Shown here piece by piece: positions 52,198 through 61,799 of a DNA stretch of 64,000 nt. The notes under the pieces were generated by a model. The model saw nothing but the letters and a program-made list of their open reading frames with translations. It did not search any database and was not told where the DNA came from. Source of the stretch: Fodinicurvata sp. EGI_FJ10296 (lineage in GTDB: Bacteria; Pseudomonadota; Alphaproteobacteria; DSM-16000; Inquilinaceae); the NCBI RefSeq assembly GCF_040712075.1, contig NZ_JBFCVL010000001.1, forward strand, positions 193,501 through 257,500, given 5' to 3'. The translations under genes and the position numbers were made by a program. The first letter of the stretch is position 1. The number at the start of each line of letters is the position of its first letter.

Positions 52198-53014
52198 AAT
52201 CCGCCATCAGGGGCATGACCGAATCGAATGCCTGAAAGTGTGGAATGTGGCGGCAACCCGGGATCATGCGGGTCGAGACCGGCCCGCCGACACCGGCGAC
52301 GATCAGGTCGAGTTGCCGGGGCGTCCCGTACTCATCGTCCTCGCCCTGGATGACCAGGAGCGGGGCCGTGATGCCCGGCAGATCGTCCAGCATTGAAAAG
52401 CGCGCGAATTCCGGCGTCAGCCACACATCGGCCCAGCCGGAGAAAGTCGCTGCGGTCTTTTCGCCGTGATACCGCTCCAACCCCGGCCGGAGTCGGCCCT
52501 CGGGGTCGTCGAACGCCGCCTGTGCGGCGCGGATGCCCGCCAGGGTCCGCGACTCCACGACGACATGGGGCGCTTCTATGACCAGTCCCGCCACCAGATC
52601 GGGCCGCCGGGCGGCAAGGATCAGGGCGATGGTCGCGCCGTCGCTATGGCCGACCGGCACGCAGGTCTCCAGTCCCAATGCTTCGATCACCGCCGGCAGT
52701 GTCTCCAGCGCCTCGTCGTACAGGTAATCCGGTTGGCGCTGGCGGGTCAGCGCGGGCGACCGGCCGAAACCCAGCCGGTCGTAGACAAAGGCGCGACGCC
52801 CGGTGGCCGCGGCGATTGTTGCCGGGACATCCATCGCCCCCGATACCCATTGCCGCACGCTGCCCAGCCCTTCGTGAAGAAAGACCAGCGGCGCACGATC
52901 TCCGGCCGCCTCGGGCTCAACCCACTCGCCATACAGCCGCACGCCTGAAATATCCAGATCGACCGGCCGACGCCTAACGGCCGGTTCGGCTGACGTTAAA
53001 CCCGCAGCATTCAC
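52178..53014 (-). CDS. Alpha/beta hydrolase
   Basis: A 278-aa serine hydrolase. The oxyanion-hole strand is 'PLVFLHEGLGSVRQW', the nucleophile Ser lies in 'PVGHSDGATIAL' (G-x-S-x-G), the acid Asp in 'LLVIQGEDDEYG' and the His in 'PGCRHIPHFQAF'. The substrate is unknown. I favour the GTG start at 53014 with gaggag 10 nt upstream; the frame runs on to 53089 with no domain content. Confidence 0.87.
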   Translation of the reverse strand: MNAAGLTSAEPAVRRRPVDLDISGVRLYGEWVEPEAAGDRAPLVFLHEGLGSVRQWVSGAMDVPATIAAATGRRAFVYDRLGFGRSPALTRQRQPDYLYDEALETLPAVIEALGLETCVPVGHSDGATIALILAARRPDLVAGLVIEAPHVVVESRTLAGIRAAQAAFDDPEGRLRPGLERYHGEKTAATFSGWADVWLTPEFARFSMLDDLPGITAPLLVIQGEDDEYGTPRQLDLIVAGVGGPVSTRMIPGCRHIPHFQAFDSVMPLMADFIAPLP

Positions 53015-53212
53015 GCCGTTGCCACTCCTCACCGTCTTTGATCTCGATAATCGGGTATCGCATATCGTCCCGCCTGCAAAAAGGACCATTCTTGCAGCCG
53101 TTCCAAATCAATCGCGGCGAGCATTCGTAGAAGTTCCAGCCCGCAGCAATGACATTCCTGCTTAAACTACTCGTAATGGTAGTGTATGACCGACGCCCGC
53201 CCCCTATGAGGG

Positions 53213-53232
53213 GGTTGACTTGGAAATCAACC
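53213..53232. promoter_or_regulatory. Dyad operator candidate of the toxin-antitoxin-like operon
   Basis: Inverted repeat GGTTGA-N8-TCAACC (53213-53232) overlaps a TTGACT -35-like hexamer (53215-53220), 26 bp before the first gene. This is the usual site for repression by an HTH antitoxin. A short hairpin (ccccct-atg-aggggg, 53200-53214) abuts it. Confidence 0.55.
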
Positions 53233-53257
53233 ATGATAGCGTAAAGCGGTTAGGTCG

Positions 53258-53608
53258 ATGGATGTAAAGTTTTCACACAATGCGGGTGGAAAGCTGAAGC
53301 AAATTGCAGCCAACAATCCGGCGGCCTATGTGGAAATCCGCGCGAAGCTCGACGCAGTTCGAAACTTTGGATTGGCAACGGAACCACTGGTCGCAGTCAT
53401 CGACAACACATATGAATTATATATACTGGAAGTACCATCCACCCCATTGTATATATTGTCAATTAACGACCCTGGATCTAATTTAATTGTTGTTGGCTTT
53501 ATAAATCGAATACCGCCCTATAACAAGGGGATTTTGATACTGGCAGGTATCGCGGCCACAGAAATCAGTCTGAATCCTCGCAACATCGATCTGGTTCAGT
53601 GGATATAA
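53258..53608 (+). CDS. Putative RelE/HigB-like toxin of a three-gene operon
   Basis: A 116-aa protein of clearly higher A+T content than its surroundings. The start 'MDVKFSHNAGGKLKQIAANN' (charged helix with Lys) followed by alternating strands ('YELYILEVPSTPLYILSIND', 'NLIVVGFINRIPP') resembles the RelE/ParE/HigB fold, though catalytic residues cannot be assigned. The gene precedes an HTH protein by 3 bp, the toxin-first order of higBA systems. Function is inferred mainly from context. Confidence 0.55.
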   Translation: MDVKFSHNAGGKLKQIAANNPAAYVEIRAKLDAVRNFGLATEPLVAVIDNTYELYILEVPSTPLYILSINDPGSNLIVVGFINRIPPYNKGILILAGIAATEISLNPRNIDLVQWI

Positions 53609-53611
53609 GCC

Positions 53612-54064
53612 ATGAAAGAGAAACCTGATAACTTCGTAGGTCTCGATGATGTCCATGAAACGATCATGGCAGAGTCACAGGAGGTCCGGGTTCTGTGGGA
53701 TAGAACGGCAAAAAAGAGAAAATTTGCGCTTTTGTTGGCCGGCATCCGGAAAGAGGCCGGATTGAGCCAGCGAGACGTCGCCGACCGCGCGGGCTGGGGA
53801 AAGGCCTACGTCTCCAGGCTTGAAGGGGCGCAGGGCGGCATCCCCGAGATTGAAACGCTCGAACGCTTCTTTCGCGCTTGCGGCAGTGCGTTCGGTCTGG
53901 TCACCGGTTCGCCGGGAGCAAAAGGACATTTTCATGTCACCCATGCCATAACGATTTCTGGAACCGATGACATGCACCCGCAGGTATTCGAACGATTGGA
54001 AGAAATGGACCTCGACATCGACACCGAGAAAACGCCCGATCACATGTTGTCGTTTGAACGTTGA
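53612..54064 (+). CDS. XRE-family HTH protein, putative antitoxin
   Basis: A 150-aa protein with a helix-turn-helix domain at residues ~45-100: 'LLAGIRKEAGLSQRDVADRA' and 'GWGKAYVSRLEGAQGGIPEI'. N-terminal ~40 residues may bind the toxin, and the C-terminal ~45 residues are acidic ('ERLEEMDLDIDTEKTPDHM'). It lies between the toxin-like gene (3-bp gap) and a membrane-protein gene (3-bp gap) and probably binds the dyad at 53213. Confidence 0.75.
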   Translation: MKEKPDNFVGLDDVHETIMAESQEVRVLWDRTAKKRKFALLLAGIRKEAGLSQRDVADRAGWGKAYVSRLEGAQGGIPEIETLERFFRACGSAFGLVTGSPGAKGHFHVTHAITISGTDDMHPQVFERLEEMDLDIDTEKTPDHMLSFER

Positions 54065-54067
54065 CGA

Positions 54068-54349
54068 ATGAAGTATGTTGACTTGATCGGACCCGGACTG
54101 GGCCTTGTCGGCGTGATCCTGCTTTCCTTTCCGGCAATCTATGCCGAAAAATACGGACGGCTCTTGGGCCGACTGAACAAACTCGACAAGCAACGCTTCT
54201 CCGATGCCGAGAGTGAGGCGCACGCCACGGCGCTCTCAGCCCTTGCGGACCATCGCGATCGTTGGACAAGGGGCAAAAGTCTGTGCCTATTTGCGGGTCT
54301 CGCTATGGCTGTCCTGTCGTATTTCATCGCGCTGATCGAGCGGCTCTGA
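54068..54349 (+). CDS. Two-helix membrane protein, third gene of the TA-like operon
   Basis: A 93-aa protein, not recognised. A helix at the N-terminus ('IGPGLGLVGVILLSFPAIYA') and one at the C-terminus ('SLCLFAGLAMAVLSYFIALI') flank a charged cytoplasmic loop of ~45 residues. It follows the HTH gene by 3 bp and looks co-transcribed. A third membrane gene is not usual in type II toxin-antitoxin operons. Confidence 0.65.
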   Translation: MKYVDLIGPGLGLVGVILLSFPAIYAEKYGRLLGRLNKLDKQRFSDAESEAHATALSALADHRDRWTRGKSLCLFAGLAMAVLSYFIALIERL

Positions 54350-54572
54350 CACGACAGCCGGGGGCACAGCTCTCGTCTCCACCCCGCGGACTCCGGGGAC
54401 TGAATCCCTGAATTCCGAACGGCCGCAAGTCGTTCTTGCAACTTCCGAAGAAGCTCCCTTACAGTCTACCGAAACGCGGGCACCAGAACAGGACCCGCAA
54501 CTCCGGATCGCCGGGGGAATCGAACAAGAACGGCGGCGGCACCCCGCTGCGGCCGACGGGGGGAGGAAGCGG

Positions 54573-55409
54573 ATGGCGCTGGGCGATCATGCCGCCAAGG
54601 ATCCGGCCCGGCCGGCGGATCGGCAGGACGAGACGCCGATCCTGCGGGCCGATGCCATCAACCTGTCGTTCGGCGGCATTCATGCCCTGACCGATGTCAG
54701 TTTTCACGTCAGACAGGGCGAACTTTTCTCGATCATCGGCCCCAATGGCGCGGGCAAGACCTCGATGGTCAATTGCATTTCCGGACGCTACACGCCGACT
54801 TCGGGGACGATCGAGTTCCAGGGCAAGGACATCGGCCGGCTGCGGCCCAACGCCCGCGCCGATCTCGGCATCGGCCGCACCTTCCAGAACCTCGCGCTCT
54901 TCTCGCACATGTCCGTGCTCGACAATATCATGGTCGGGCGCCATCACCTGCTGAAGAACAATTTCCTGACCGGCTCGCTTTACTGGCTTACCGGCGCCAG
55001 AACCGAGGAACTCGCCCATCGCCGGGAGGTCGAGGACATCATCGACTTCCTGGAAATTCAGCATGTCCGCAAGGCAGTGGCCGGCACGCTTTCCTATGGA
55101 CTGCGCAAGCGCGTTGAACTGGCCCGCGCGCTGGCCCTGAAGCCGAGTCTGATCCTTCTCGACGAGCCCATGGCCGGCATGAACCTCGAAGAAAAAGAGG
55201 ACATGGCCCGGTTCATCATCGACATCAACGAGGAATGGGGTCTGTCGGTCATCATGATCGAGCACGACATGGGCGTGGTCATGGACATCTCGCACCGGGT
55301 CATGGTGCTGGATTTCGGCCGCAAACTGATCGAAGGCGAACCCGACGCGGTGATGGCCGACCCGCAGGTGCGCAATGCCTATCTGGGCGACGAGGAGGCG
55401 GCGCAATGA
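54573..55409 (+). CDS. livG: Branched-chain-type ABC transporter ATP-binding protein LivG
   Basis: A 278-aa ATPase of the LivG group. Walker A is 'GPNGAGKTSM', the signature region 'LSYGLRKRVELARALAL' (LSYG instead of LSGG, usual in this subgroup), and Walker B 'LILLDEPMAGM'. The C-terminal 'VMADPQVRNAYLGDE' is the LivG tail. ATG 54573 follows gggagga by 6 nt. Its stop overlaps the ligase start (ATGA). Confidence 0.93.
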   Translation: MALGDHAAKDPARPADRQDETPILRADAINLSFGGIHALTDVSFHVRQGELFSIIGPNGAGKTSMVNCISGRYTPTSGTIEFQGKDIGRLRPNARADLGIGRTFQNLALFSHMSVLDNIMVGRHHLLKNNFLTGSLYWLTGARTEELAHRREVEDIIDFLEIQHVRKAVAGTLSYGLRKRVELARALALKPSLILLDEPMAGMNLEEKEDMARFIIDINEEWGLSVIMIEHDMGVVMDISHRVMVLDFGRKLIEGEPDAVMADPQVRNAYLGDEEAAQ

Positions 55410-57352
55410 CCGGCCCGTCCCTGCCCGATACCAAAACCCTGAACACGCTGCCCAAGCTGCTGGCCTACAACGCCCGGCACTGGCCGGACGAAACCGCGAT
55501 GCGGGAAAAAGCGTTCGGCATCTGGAACGTGCTGAGTTGGCGTCAGGTCAATACCCGCGTCGCCGAAATGGCCCTGGCCATGCGCGCCCGGGGGATCGGG
55601 CAAGAGGACGTCGTCGGCCTGATCGGCGACAACCGTCCGGAATGGGTGATGGGCGAAATCGCCGCCCATGCCGTCGGCGCCATGAGTCTCGGCCTCTATC
55701 GGGATTCTCTGGACGACGAAATCGACTTTCTCGTCAATCAGGCTCAATGCCGCCTGATGATCGTCGAGGACGAAGAGCAGGTCGACAAACTGCTCAATAT
55801 CGGCGATCGGCTGGATTGCGTCGAGACGATCGTCTACTGCGATCCGCGCGGCCTGCGCAAATATGACGATCCCCGCCTCATCGACCTGAAGGATTTTCTT
55901 GCCGCCGGGCGGCAGGTGCTGGACGGAGCGACCGATGCCTGGGACCGCATGGTCGCAGCCACCGATGGTGAAGCCGTCGCCATCCTGTGCACGACCTCCG
56001 GCACGACCTCGAAACCGAAAATGGCCATGCTGCGGTCGCGGGCGCTGATCGCGCATTGCGCGTCCTACCTGTCCGTCGACCCGAAGCTGCCCGAGGACGA
56101 ATACGTATCCGTTCTGCCGCTGCCCTGGATCATGGAGCAGATCTACGCCCTGGGCATGGCCATGATCAGCCGGATGACCGTCAATTTCGTCGAGGAACCC
56201 GAGACGACGATGGCGGATATGCGCGAGATCGGGCCGACCTTCATCCTTCTGGCGCCGCGGGTGTGGGAAGGTATCGTCGCTGATGTTCGGTCCCGAATGA
56301 TGGACTCCTCAGCGTTCAAGAACCGGATGTTCGATCTGGGAATGAAGCACGGGCTTCGGGCGCTCGACGCCGGTCGAACGTCGCCACTGGCGGACCTTCT
56401 GCTGTTCCGGGCGCTCAAGGACCGTCTGGGCTTCACCCGTCTTCGATCCGCGGCCACTGGCGGTGCCGCGCTCGGGCCGGAAACCTTCCGCTTCTTTCTG
56501 GCGATGGGCGTTCCGCTGCGCCAGCTGTACGGGCAGACCGAGCTGCTCGGCGCCTATACGATCCACCGGGGCGGCGATATCGACTTCGATACGGTCGGCC
56601 TGCCATTTGACGACAGCGTGTCGGTACGCATCGACAACCCCGATCCCAACGGCGTCGGCGAGATCGTGACAAAGCACCCGAACATGTTCGCCGGTTACTA
56701 CAAGAACGAGGAAGCCACCCGCGAAGACATCAACGACGCCGGCGAAATGCATACCGGCGATGCCGGATACTTCAACGCCAAAGGCCATCTCGTCGTCATC
56801 GACCGGATCAAGGACCTCGCGGTCACGGTCAACGGCGACCGTTTCAGCCCCCAGTTCATCGAGAACAAGCTCAAATTCTCGCCATTCGTGGCCGAGGCCG
56901 TCATCCTTGGCCATGAACGCCCCTATCTGGCCGCCATGATATGCATCCGGTTTCCAATCGTCTCCAAATGGGCGGAGAAGAACAGGATTTCGTTTACCAC
57001 CTACACCGATCTTTCGGCACGGGACGAGGTTTATTCCTTGCTGGAGGCCGAGGTCCGCAAAGTAAACGAGACGCTCCCGGCCGCGCAGCGAATCCGCAAA
57101 TTCCTGTTGCTTTACAAGGAACTCGACGCGGATGACGGCGAGTTGACACGCACGCGCAAGGTCCGGCGCGGCGTCATCCACGAAAAATACGGCGACATCG
57201 TCGACGCCATGTACGCCGACGAGGCTGCAATCCCCGTCGATACGACGATCGCCTTTCAGGACGGCACGAAGCAACGCATCCGCACGACGCTCCGGGTCGT
57301 CGATCTGGATGCCGGCGGAGCGGCCCACGCGGCGCGGTCGGCGGCCGAATAA
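55406..57352 (+). CDS. AMP-forming acyl-CoA ligase (long-chain fatty-acid/aryl type)
   Basis: A 648-aa adenylate-forming ligase that activates a carboxylic acid to its CoA thioester. The phosphate-binding loop is 'CTTSGTTSKPKMAM', the ATP/substrate motif 'LYGQTELLGAYT', the hinge 'HTGDAGYFNAKGHLVVIDRI' and the A8 region 'VTVNGDRFSPQFIENKL'. Length and 'RVWEGIVADVRSRM' place it with the long-chain acyl-CoA synthetases. It is translationally coupled to livG and embedded in the transporter operon, suggesting the imported solute is a carboxylic acid activated on entry; this is inference. Confidence 0.9.
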   Translation: MTGPSLPDTKTLNTLPKLLAYNARHWPDETAMREKAFGIWNVLSWRQVNTRVAEMALAMRARGIGQEDVVGLIGDNRPEWVMGEIAAHAVGAMSLGLYRDSLDDEIDFLVNQAQCRLMIVEDEEQVDKLLNIGDRLDCVETIVYCDPRGLRKYDDPRLIDLKDFLAAGRQVLDGATDAWDRMVAATDGEAVAILCTTSGTTSKPKMAMLRSRALIAHCASYLSVDPKLPEDEYVSVLPLPWIMEQIYALGMAMISRMTVNFVEEPETTMADMREIGPTFILLAPRVWEGIVADVRSRMMDSSAFKNRMFDLGMKHGLRALDAGRTSPLADLLLFRALKDRLGFTRLRSAATGGAALGPETFRFFLAMGVPLRQLYGQTELLGAYTIHRGGDIDFDTVGLPFDDSVSVRIDNPDPNGVGEIVTKHPNMFAGYYKNEEATREDINDAGEMHTGDAGYFNAKGHLVVIDRIKDLAVTVNGDRFSPQFIENKLKFSPFVAEAVILGHERPYLAAMICIRFPIVSKWAEKNRISFTTYTDLSARDEVYSLLEAEVRKVNETLPAAQRIRKFLLLYKELDADDGELTRTRKVRRGVIHEKYGDIVDAMYADEAAIPVDTTIAFQDGTKQRIRTTLRVVDLDAGGAAHAARSAAE

Positions 57353-57369
57353 CAGGGGGACGGGCGACC

Positions 57370-58266
57370 ATGGATTTCTTCTTCCTGCTGCAGCTGCTGA
57401 TCGTCGGCACCATCGTCGGCACCCTCTACGGTGTCGTCGCCATGTCGTTCGTGCTGATCTACAAGGCCTCGCATGTCGTCAATTTCGCCCAGGGAGAATT
57501 TCTGCTAATTGGCGCCTGGGTTTGCTGGTGGTTCCTGACCGAGTTTCAGTTGCCGTTCGTTTTCGGCTTTCTGTTCACGCTCGTATTCATGATGATCTTC
57601 GGCATGCTGCTTCAGGTGCTGGTGCTCAGGCCGATGATCGGCGAGCCGGTGATCTCGGTCATCATGGTCACGATCGGCCTGTCACTGTTCTTCCAGGCCC
57701 TGATGAAATGGATTTTCGGGACCACCGCCGAGCCGTTTCCGCCGATCTTCGAGTCCCGATACGTCGAACTGTTCGGCATCATCAATATTCAATCCGTCTA
57801 TATCATGTCGATCGTCGTCAGCGGCCTGATCATGCTGTCATTTGCCTGGTTCTTCAAATATTCCCGCACCGGCCTCGCCATGCGGGCGACGGCCTTCGAC
57901 CAGCAGGCGGCGCAGTCGATGGGCGTGTCCGTCAAACAGGTTTTCGCCATGGCCTGGGCGATTTCCGCGATGGTTTCCGCCGTGGCCGGCGTCGTCATGG
58001 GAGTGGTGAACGGCGTCAGCCATGCCCTGGCCTTCATCGGCATCAAGGTGTTTCCGGCCGTCATTCTCGGCGGTCTCGACAGCGTGGTGGGGGCGGTGAT
58101 CGGCGGCCTGATCATCGGCCTGCTCGAAGCCGTGTCGCAGTTCATCGATGTCGAACTGGGATTGGGCATGAACCTTTATCAAGTTGCGCCGTTCTATGCC
58201 CTGATCATCATCCTGATGTTCAAGCCGTACGGCCTGTTCGGAACACGCGACATCGAGCGCATCTGA
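57370..58266 (+). CDS. livH: Branched-chain-type ABC permease LivH
   Basis: A 298-aa inner-membrane permease with eight or nine helices. LivH-type segments are 'LIYKASHVVNFAQGEFLLIG' near the N-terminus, 'GLAMRATAFDQQAAQSMGV' (EAA-like loop) and 'VFPAVILGGLDSVVGAVIGG'. It lies 17 bp after the ligase gene. Confidence 0.93.
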   Translation: MDFFFLLQLLIVGTIVGTLYGVVAMSFVLIYKASHVVNFAQGEFLLIGAWVCWWFLTEFQLPFVFGFLFTLVFMMIFGMLLQVLVLRPMIGEPVISVIMVTIGLSLFFQALMKWIFGTTAEPFPPIFESRYVELFGIINIQSVYIMSIVVSGLIMLSFAWFFKYSRTGLAMRATAFDQQAAQSMGVSVKQVFAMAWAISAMVSAVAGVVMGVVNGVSHALAFIGIKVFPAVILGGLDSVVGAVIGGLIIGLLEAVSQFIDVELGLGMNLYQVAPFYALIIILMFKPYGLFGTRDIERI

Positions 58267-58369
58267 TCTGAACGAAAGAAATGGGGGCACAGAGAAGCCC
58301 CATGATCGAACGTCTGAAACGGCGGTTCCGCGCGGAGCCGATCGAAAGACGAAGCAGGGGGCGGACGGG

Positions 58370-59443
58370 ATGGCAGGTGTGCAGATGAGGCCGGCAGGCG
58401 ATTTTCGGACCGGCTATGGCCGGGACACGACGATCTTCGACGACCGGGCCAGTTTCCTGACCGTCGTTATCCTGATCGCGATCGCCGCCTGCGCGCCGCT
58501 GCTGCTGAGTGGGTATGGCCTGAACCTGATGATCCAGATCGGCTATCTGGGCATCGCGGCGCTGGGATTGAACATCCTTGTCGGCTTTACCGGGCAAATC
58601 TCGATCGGCCACAGCGTGTTCTTCGGCTTCGGCGCCTTTGCCAGCGTCTTCATCCACCAGCGCACCGGCATCCCGGTCTTCTTCTGCATCCCGCTGGCCG
58701 GATGCTTCACCGCCGCCATCGGCCTGATCTTCGGCATCCCCGCCGCCCGCATCAAGGGGCTGTATCTTGCCATTGCCACTCTGGCGGCGCAGTTCATCCT
58801 GCAGGATTTCTTTGCCCGGGCCAGCTGGTTTACCGGCGGCGTGGCCGGCACTCTCGCCGATCCGGTCAGCATCTTCGGCTATCAGCTGATCGCCGACCAA
58901 ACGTACTTCTATCTCGTCCTGGCTTATGTCGTCGTGATGTACGTTCTGGCGGCGAACCTGATGCGCACACGCGACGGCCGGGCGTTGATCGCCGTACGCG
59001 ATCATTATCTGTCGGCCGAAATCATGGGCGTGAACCTGACGAAGTACCGGATCCTGTCCTTCGGCATCAGTTCATTTTACGCCGGCATCGGCGGCGCGCT
59101 GTACGCCCACTATCTGGGGTTCGTCTCGGTGGAAGCGTTCACCATTCTGTTTTCCATCCAGTTCCTGGGCATGATCATCATCGGCGGTCTCGGCTCGATC
59201 ATGGGCACGCTCATGGGAACCGCGTTCATGGTGCTGCTTCCGGAAACCATGGATGCCATCGGGCGCGCCCTGACCGACACACCGATCGACACCGCGCTCA
59301 GCCTGCGGTCGAACATCGCCTTCCTGCAGGAAATGGCGATCGGCCTGGCCATCGTTCTTTTCCTGATCTTCGAGCCGGACGGGCTTGCCCATCGCTGGCG
59401 CCAGATCAAGGCGTACTGGAAGCTGTACCCGTTCTCGTATTAA
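58370..59443 (+). CDS. livM: Branched-chain-type ABC permease LivM
   Basis: A 357-aa permease, partner of LivH. Typical parts are 'GYLGIAALGLNILVGFTGQI', 'SIGHSVFFGFGAFASVF', 'ALIAVRDHYLSAEIMGVNLT' and 'MIIIGGLGSIMGTLMGTAFM'. It has the usual N-terminal polar extension. A 103-bp gap to livH holds no clear terminator. Confidence 0.93.
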   Translation: MAGVQMRPAGDFRTGYGRDTTIFDDRASFLTVVILIAIAACAPLLLSGYGLNLMIQIGYLGIAALGLNILVGFTGQISIGHSVFFGFGAFASVFIHQRTGIPVFFCIPLAGCFTAAIGLIFGIPAARIKGLYLAIATLAAQFILQDFFARASWFTGGVAGTLADPVSIFGYQLIADQTYFYLVLAYVVVMYVLAANLMRTRDGRALIAVRDHYLSAEIMGVNLTKYRILSFGISSFYAGIGGALYAHYLGFVSVEAFTILFSIQFLGMIIIGGLGSIMGTLMGTAFMVLLPETMDAIGRALTDTPIDTALSLRSNIAFLQEMAIGLAIVLFLIFEPDGLAHRWRQIKAYWKLYPFSY

Positions 59444-59529
59444 GAGCACCATAGTCACAACCAGGGGCAAATCCCGACCGGCCGCGACCCGAGAACAACG
59501 GCCGGACACGAACTCGGAGGAAGACCACC

Positions 59530-60813
59530 ATGAAACGACAGAAACTTCTCGGACTTGCGGCCGCTGGCGCCCTGTTGACCGCCGGAACGGCTCACAGCCA
59601 GGATATCGAGGTCGGCCACCTCGCCGACCTGACCGGCGCGACATCGGCCATCGGCGTCGAATACGCCCTGGGCGTGCGTCACGCCCTGGAATGGTTGAAC
59701 GAACAGGGCGGCGTCGACGGCCGGCAGATCAACTTCGAAACGGTCGACTATTCCTATCAGGCCCCACGGGCGGTCTCGACCTATCGCCGCTGGGCGGGGC
59801 GCGGCGTCGTCTCGATCCTGGGATGGGGCACGGCCGATACCGAGGCGCTTGTCGACAGCGTGACACAGGACGAAATCCCCTATATCTCGGCCTCCTATGC
59901 CGGCACCCTGACCGACCCGACCGGGGACGCACCACGCTCGACCAAGGGCGCCCCCTACAACTTCTTCTATGGCCCCAGCTATTCCGACGCCTGCCGCGGT
60001 CTCGTCTCGTGGGCGGCCGACGATTGGGCGGAACAGGGCGAGGATCGCGCGCCGCGCTTCGTTCATATGGGCGCGAACCACCCGTTCCCGAACAGCCCCA
60101 AGGCCGCTTGCGCCGAATATGCTGAAGAACTCGGATTCGAGGTTTTGTCCGAGATCACGTATTCGCTGGCGCCGGAAGACTTCAGTTCGCAATGCCTGAC
60201 GCTGAACCGCAACGAAGCCGACTACGCCTATATCGCCAACACGGTTGATTCCACGACGTCGCTTCTGAACGCCTGCGCGGGCGCCGAGGTCGATGTGCAG
60301 TTCCTGTCGGGTGTGTGGGGACTTGACGAGAACGTCATGCGATCCGCCGGACAGAACGCGGACGGTGTCGTTCTGGCGGTGCGAACCGGCGCGACCTGGA
60401 CCGACACCGACGTGCCCGGCATCCAGCTGATCAACGAGATCTCCGATATGCAGGACGAGACCGGGGAAATGTACCGTCCGCTGTCCTATCTCGCCGGCGT
60501 GTGCGCCTCGATGTATATGGCCGAGGCAATGGAGATCGCTGCAGAGTCCGGCGATATCACAGGACCCGCCATCCGCGATGCCTTCTACGAGCGCAGCGAC
60601 TGGGTACCGGAAGGCTTCGAAGGCGTCTGCCTGCCGTCCAACTGGTCGCCCGAAGACCATCGCGGCATGATGACGGTGCCGATCTACCGGGCCAGCGTCA
60701 CCGAAGATGTTCAGGGCCGCGAGGTTCGCGAACTGATCGACGCCGGCGCGATGGAACTGCAGCACCTGACCACCGTCGAGTTGCCGCGCCGCGAGGAATG
60801 GCTCGGCTATTGA
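59530..60813 (+). CDS. Branched-chain-type ABC transporter substrate-binding protein
   Basis: A 427-aa periplasmic binding protein of the Peripla_BP_6 (LivJ/LivK) family. A signal peptide (about residues 1-23, 'LLGLAAAGALLTAGTAHS') precedes 'DIEVGHLADLTGATSAIGVE', the N-terminal ligand pocket. 'WLNEQGGVDGRQINFETVDY' is typical of the subgroup linked to aromatic and acyl ligands rather than leucine. Four or more cysteines are present, unusual for LivK. RBS ggagga lies 8 nt before the ATG. Confidence 0.9.
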   Translation: MKRQKLLGLAAAGALLTAGTAHSQDIEVGHLADLTGATSAIGVEYALGVRHALEWLNEQGGVDGRQINFETVDYSYQAPRAVSTYRRWAGRGVVSILGWGTADTEALVDSVTQDEIPYISASYAGTLTDPTGDAPRSTKGAPYNFFYGPSYSDACRGLVSWAADDWAEQGEDRAPRFVHMGANHPFPNSPKAACAEYAEELGFEVLSEITYSLAPEDFSSQCLTLNRNEADYAYIANTVDSTTSLLNACAGAEVDVQFLSGVWGLDENVMRSAGQNADGVVLAVRTGATWTDTDVPGIQLINEISDMQDETGEMYRPLSYLAGVCASMYMAEAMEIAAESGDITGPAIRDAFYERSDWVPEGFEGVCLPSNWSPEDHRGMMTVPIYRASVTEDVQGREVRELIDAGAMELQHLTTVELPRREEWLGY

Positions 60814-60904
60814 GCCGCAGCCGGTCGGACGACCGGTAACGGTTACCCGCTGATCGGGACCGGCGGCGCAATGCCGTCGGTCCCCGCCCGGAAGCGAGAG
60901 ACGC

Positions 60905-61747
60905 ATGACCGACATCGCCACCGCTACGGCGGCCCCGGATCCGCATGACGCCGGCAGCGGAGATCTGCTGGTCGTCAACAATGTCGAAGTCGTTTATGAC
61001 GACGTCATTCTGGTGTTGCGCGGCCTGTCACTCAATGTCCCGAGGGGTGGGATCGTCGCCCTGCTGGGCGCGAACGGCGCGGGCAAATCGACGACACTGA
61101 AGGCCATTTCGGGCTTGTTGAAGACCGAAGACGGCGAGGTCACACGCGGCTCCATCGTCTATGACGGCCACGACATCACCGGCAATGATGCGGGCGCGAT
61201 CGTGCGCCAGGGCATTTTTCAGGTCATGGAGGGCCGGCGCATTTTCGGCGACATGACGCCGGCGGAGAATCTGTGGCTGGGCGCCCATACCCGCCGGGAC
61301 AAGGACATTCGCGCCGACATCGACATGGTCTATTCCTATTTCCCCAGGCTGCGCGAGCGCACCGGCCTTGCGGGCTATCTTTCCGGCGGCGAACAGCAGA
61401 TGCTGGCGATCGGGCGGGCCCTGATGGCGCGGCCCCGGCTGATCCTGATGGACGAACCGTCGATGGGGCTGTCCCCCATGCTGGTGAAGGAAGTCTTCGA
61501 GATCATTCGGCAGTTGAATCAGGACCTCGGAATCACGATCCTGCTGGTCGAACAGAATGCCCGGATGGCCCTGCAATGCGCCGACTATGCCTATATCATG
61601 GAGAACGGCAAGGTCGTTCTGGACGGCGACGCCAAGGCGCTGATGGACAACGAGGACGTCAAGGAGTTCTATCTCGGCGGCGGCGGTGAGCAACGCAAGA
61701 GCTTCAAGAACATCAAGAGCTACAAGCGCCGCAAGCGGTGGCTTTGA
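60905..61747 (+). CDS. livF: Branched-chain-type ABC transporter ATP-binding protein LivF
   Basis: A 280-aa ATPase, second of the pair. Walker A 'GANGAGKSTT', signature 'LSGGEQQMLAIGRALM', Walker B 'LILMDEPSMGLSP' and the LivF-type 'QGIFQVMEGRRIFGDMTPAE'. A basic C-terminal tail ('SFKNIKSYKRRKRWL') is longer than in E. coli LivF. It completes the importer and lies 53 bp before the Rsm22-family gene. Confidence 0.93.
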   Translation: MTDIATATAAPDPHDAGSGDLLVVNNVEVVYDDVILVLRGLSLNVPRGGIVALLGANGAGKSTTLKAISGLLKTEDGEVTRGSIVYDGHDITGNDAGAIVRQGIFQVMEGRRIFGDMTPAENLWLGAHTRRDKDIRADIDMVYSYFPRLRERTGLAGYLSGGEQQMLAIGRALMARPRLILMDEPSMGLSPMLVKEVFEIIRQLNQDLGITILLVEQNARMALQCADYAYIMENGKVVLDGDAKALMDNEDVKEFYLGGGGEQRKSFKNIKSYKRRKRWL

Positions 61748-61799
61748 CGCCGAATCCGACGCCCGACCTTTCCCGCGACCTGAACATGAGGCACGACGC

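Noticed and set aside
52974-53234. Minus-strand 86-codon frame upstream of the hydrolase
   Set aside because: Overlaps the hydrolase N-terminus and the TA-like operator; no ribosome site or domain, so not supportable as a gene.
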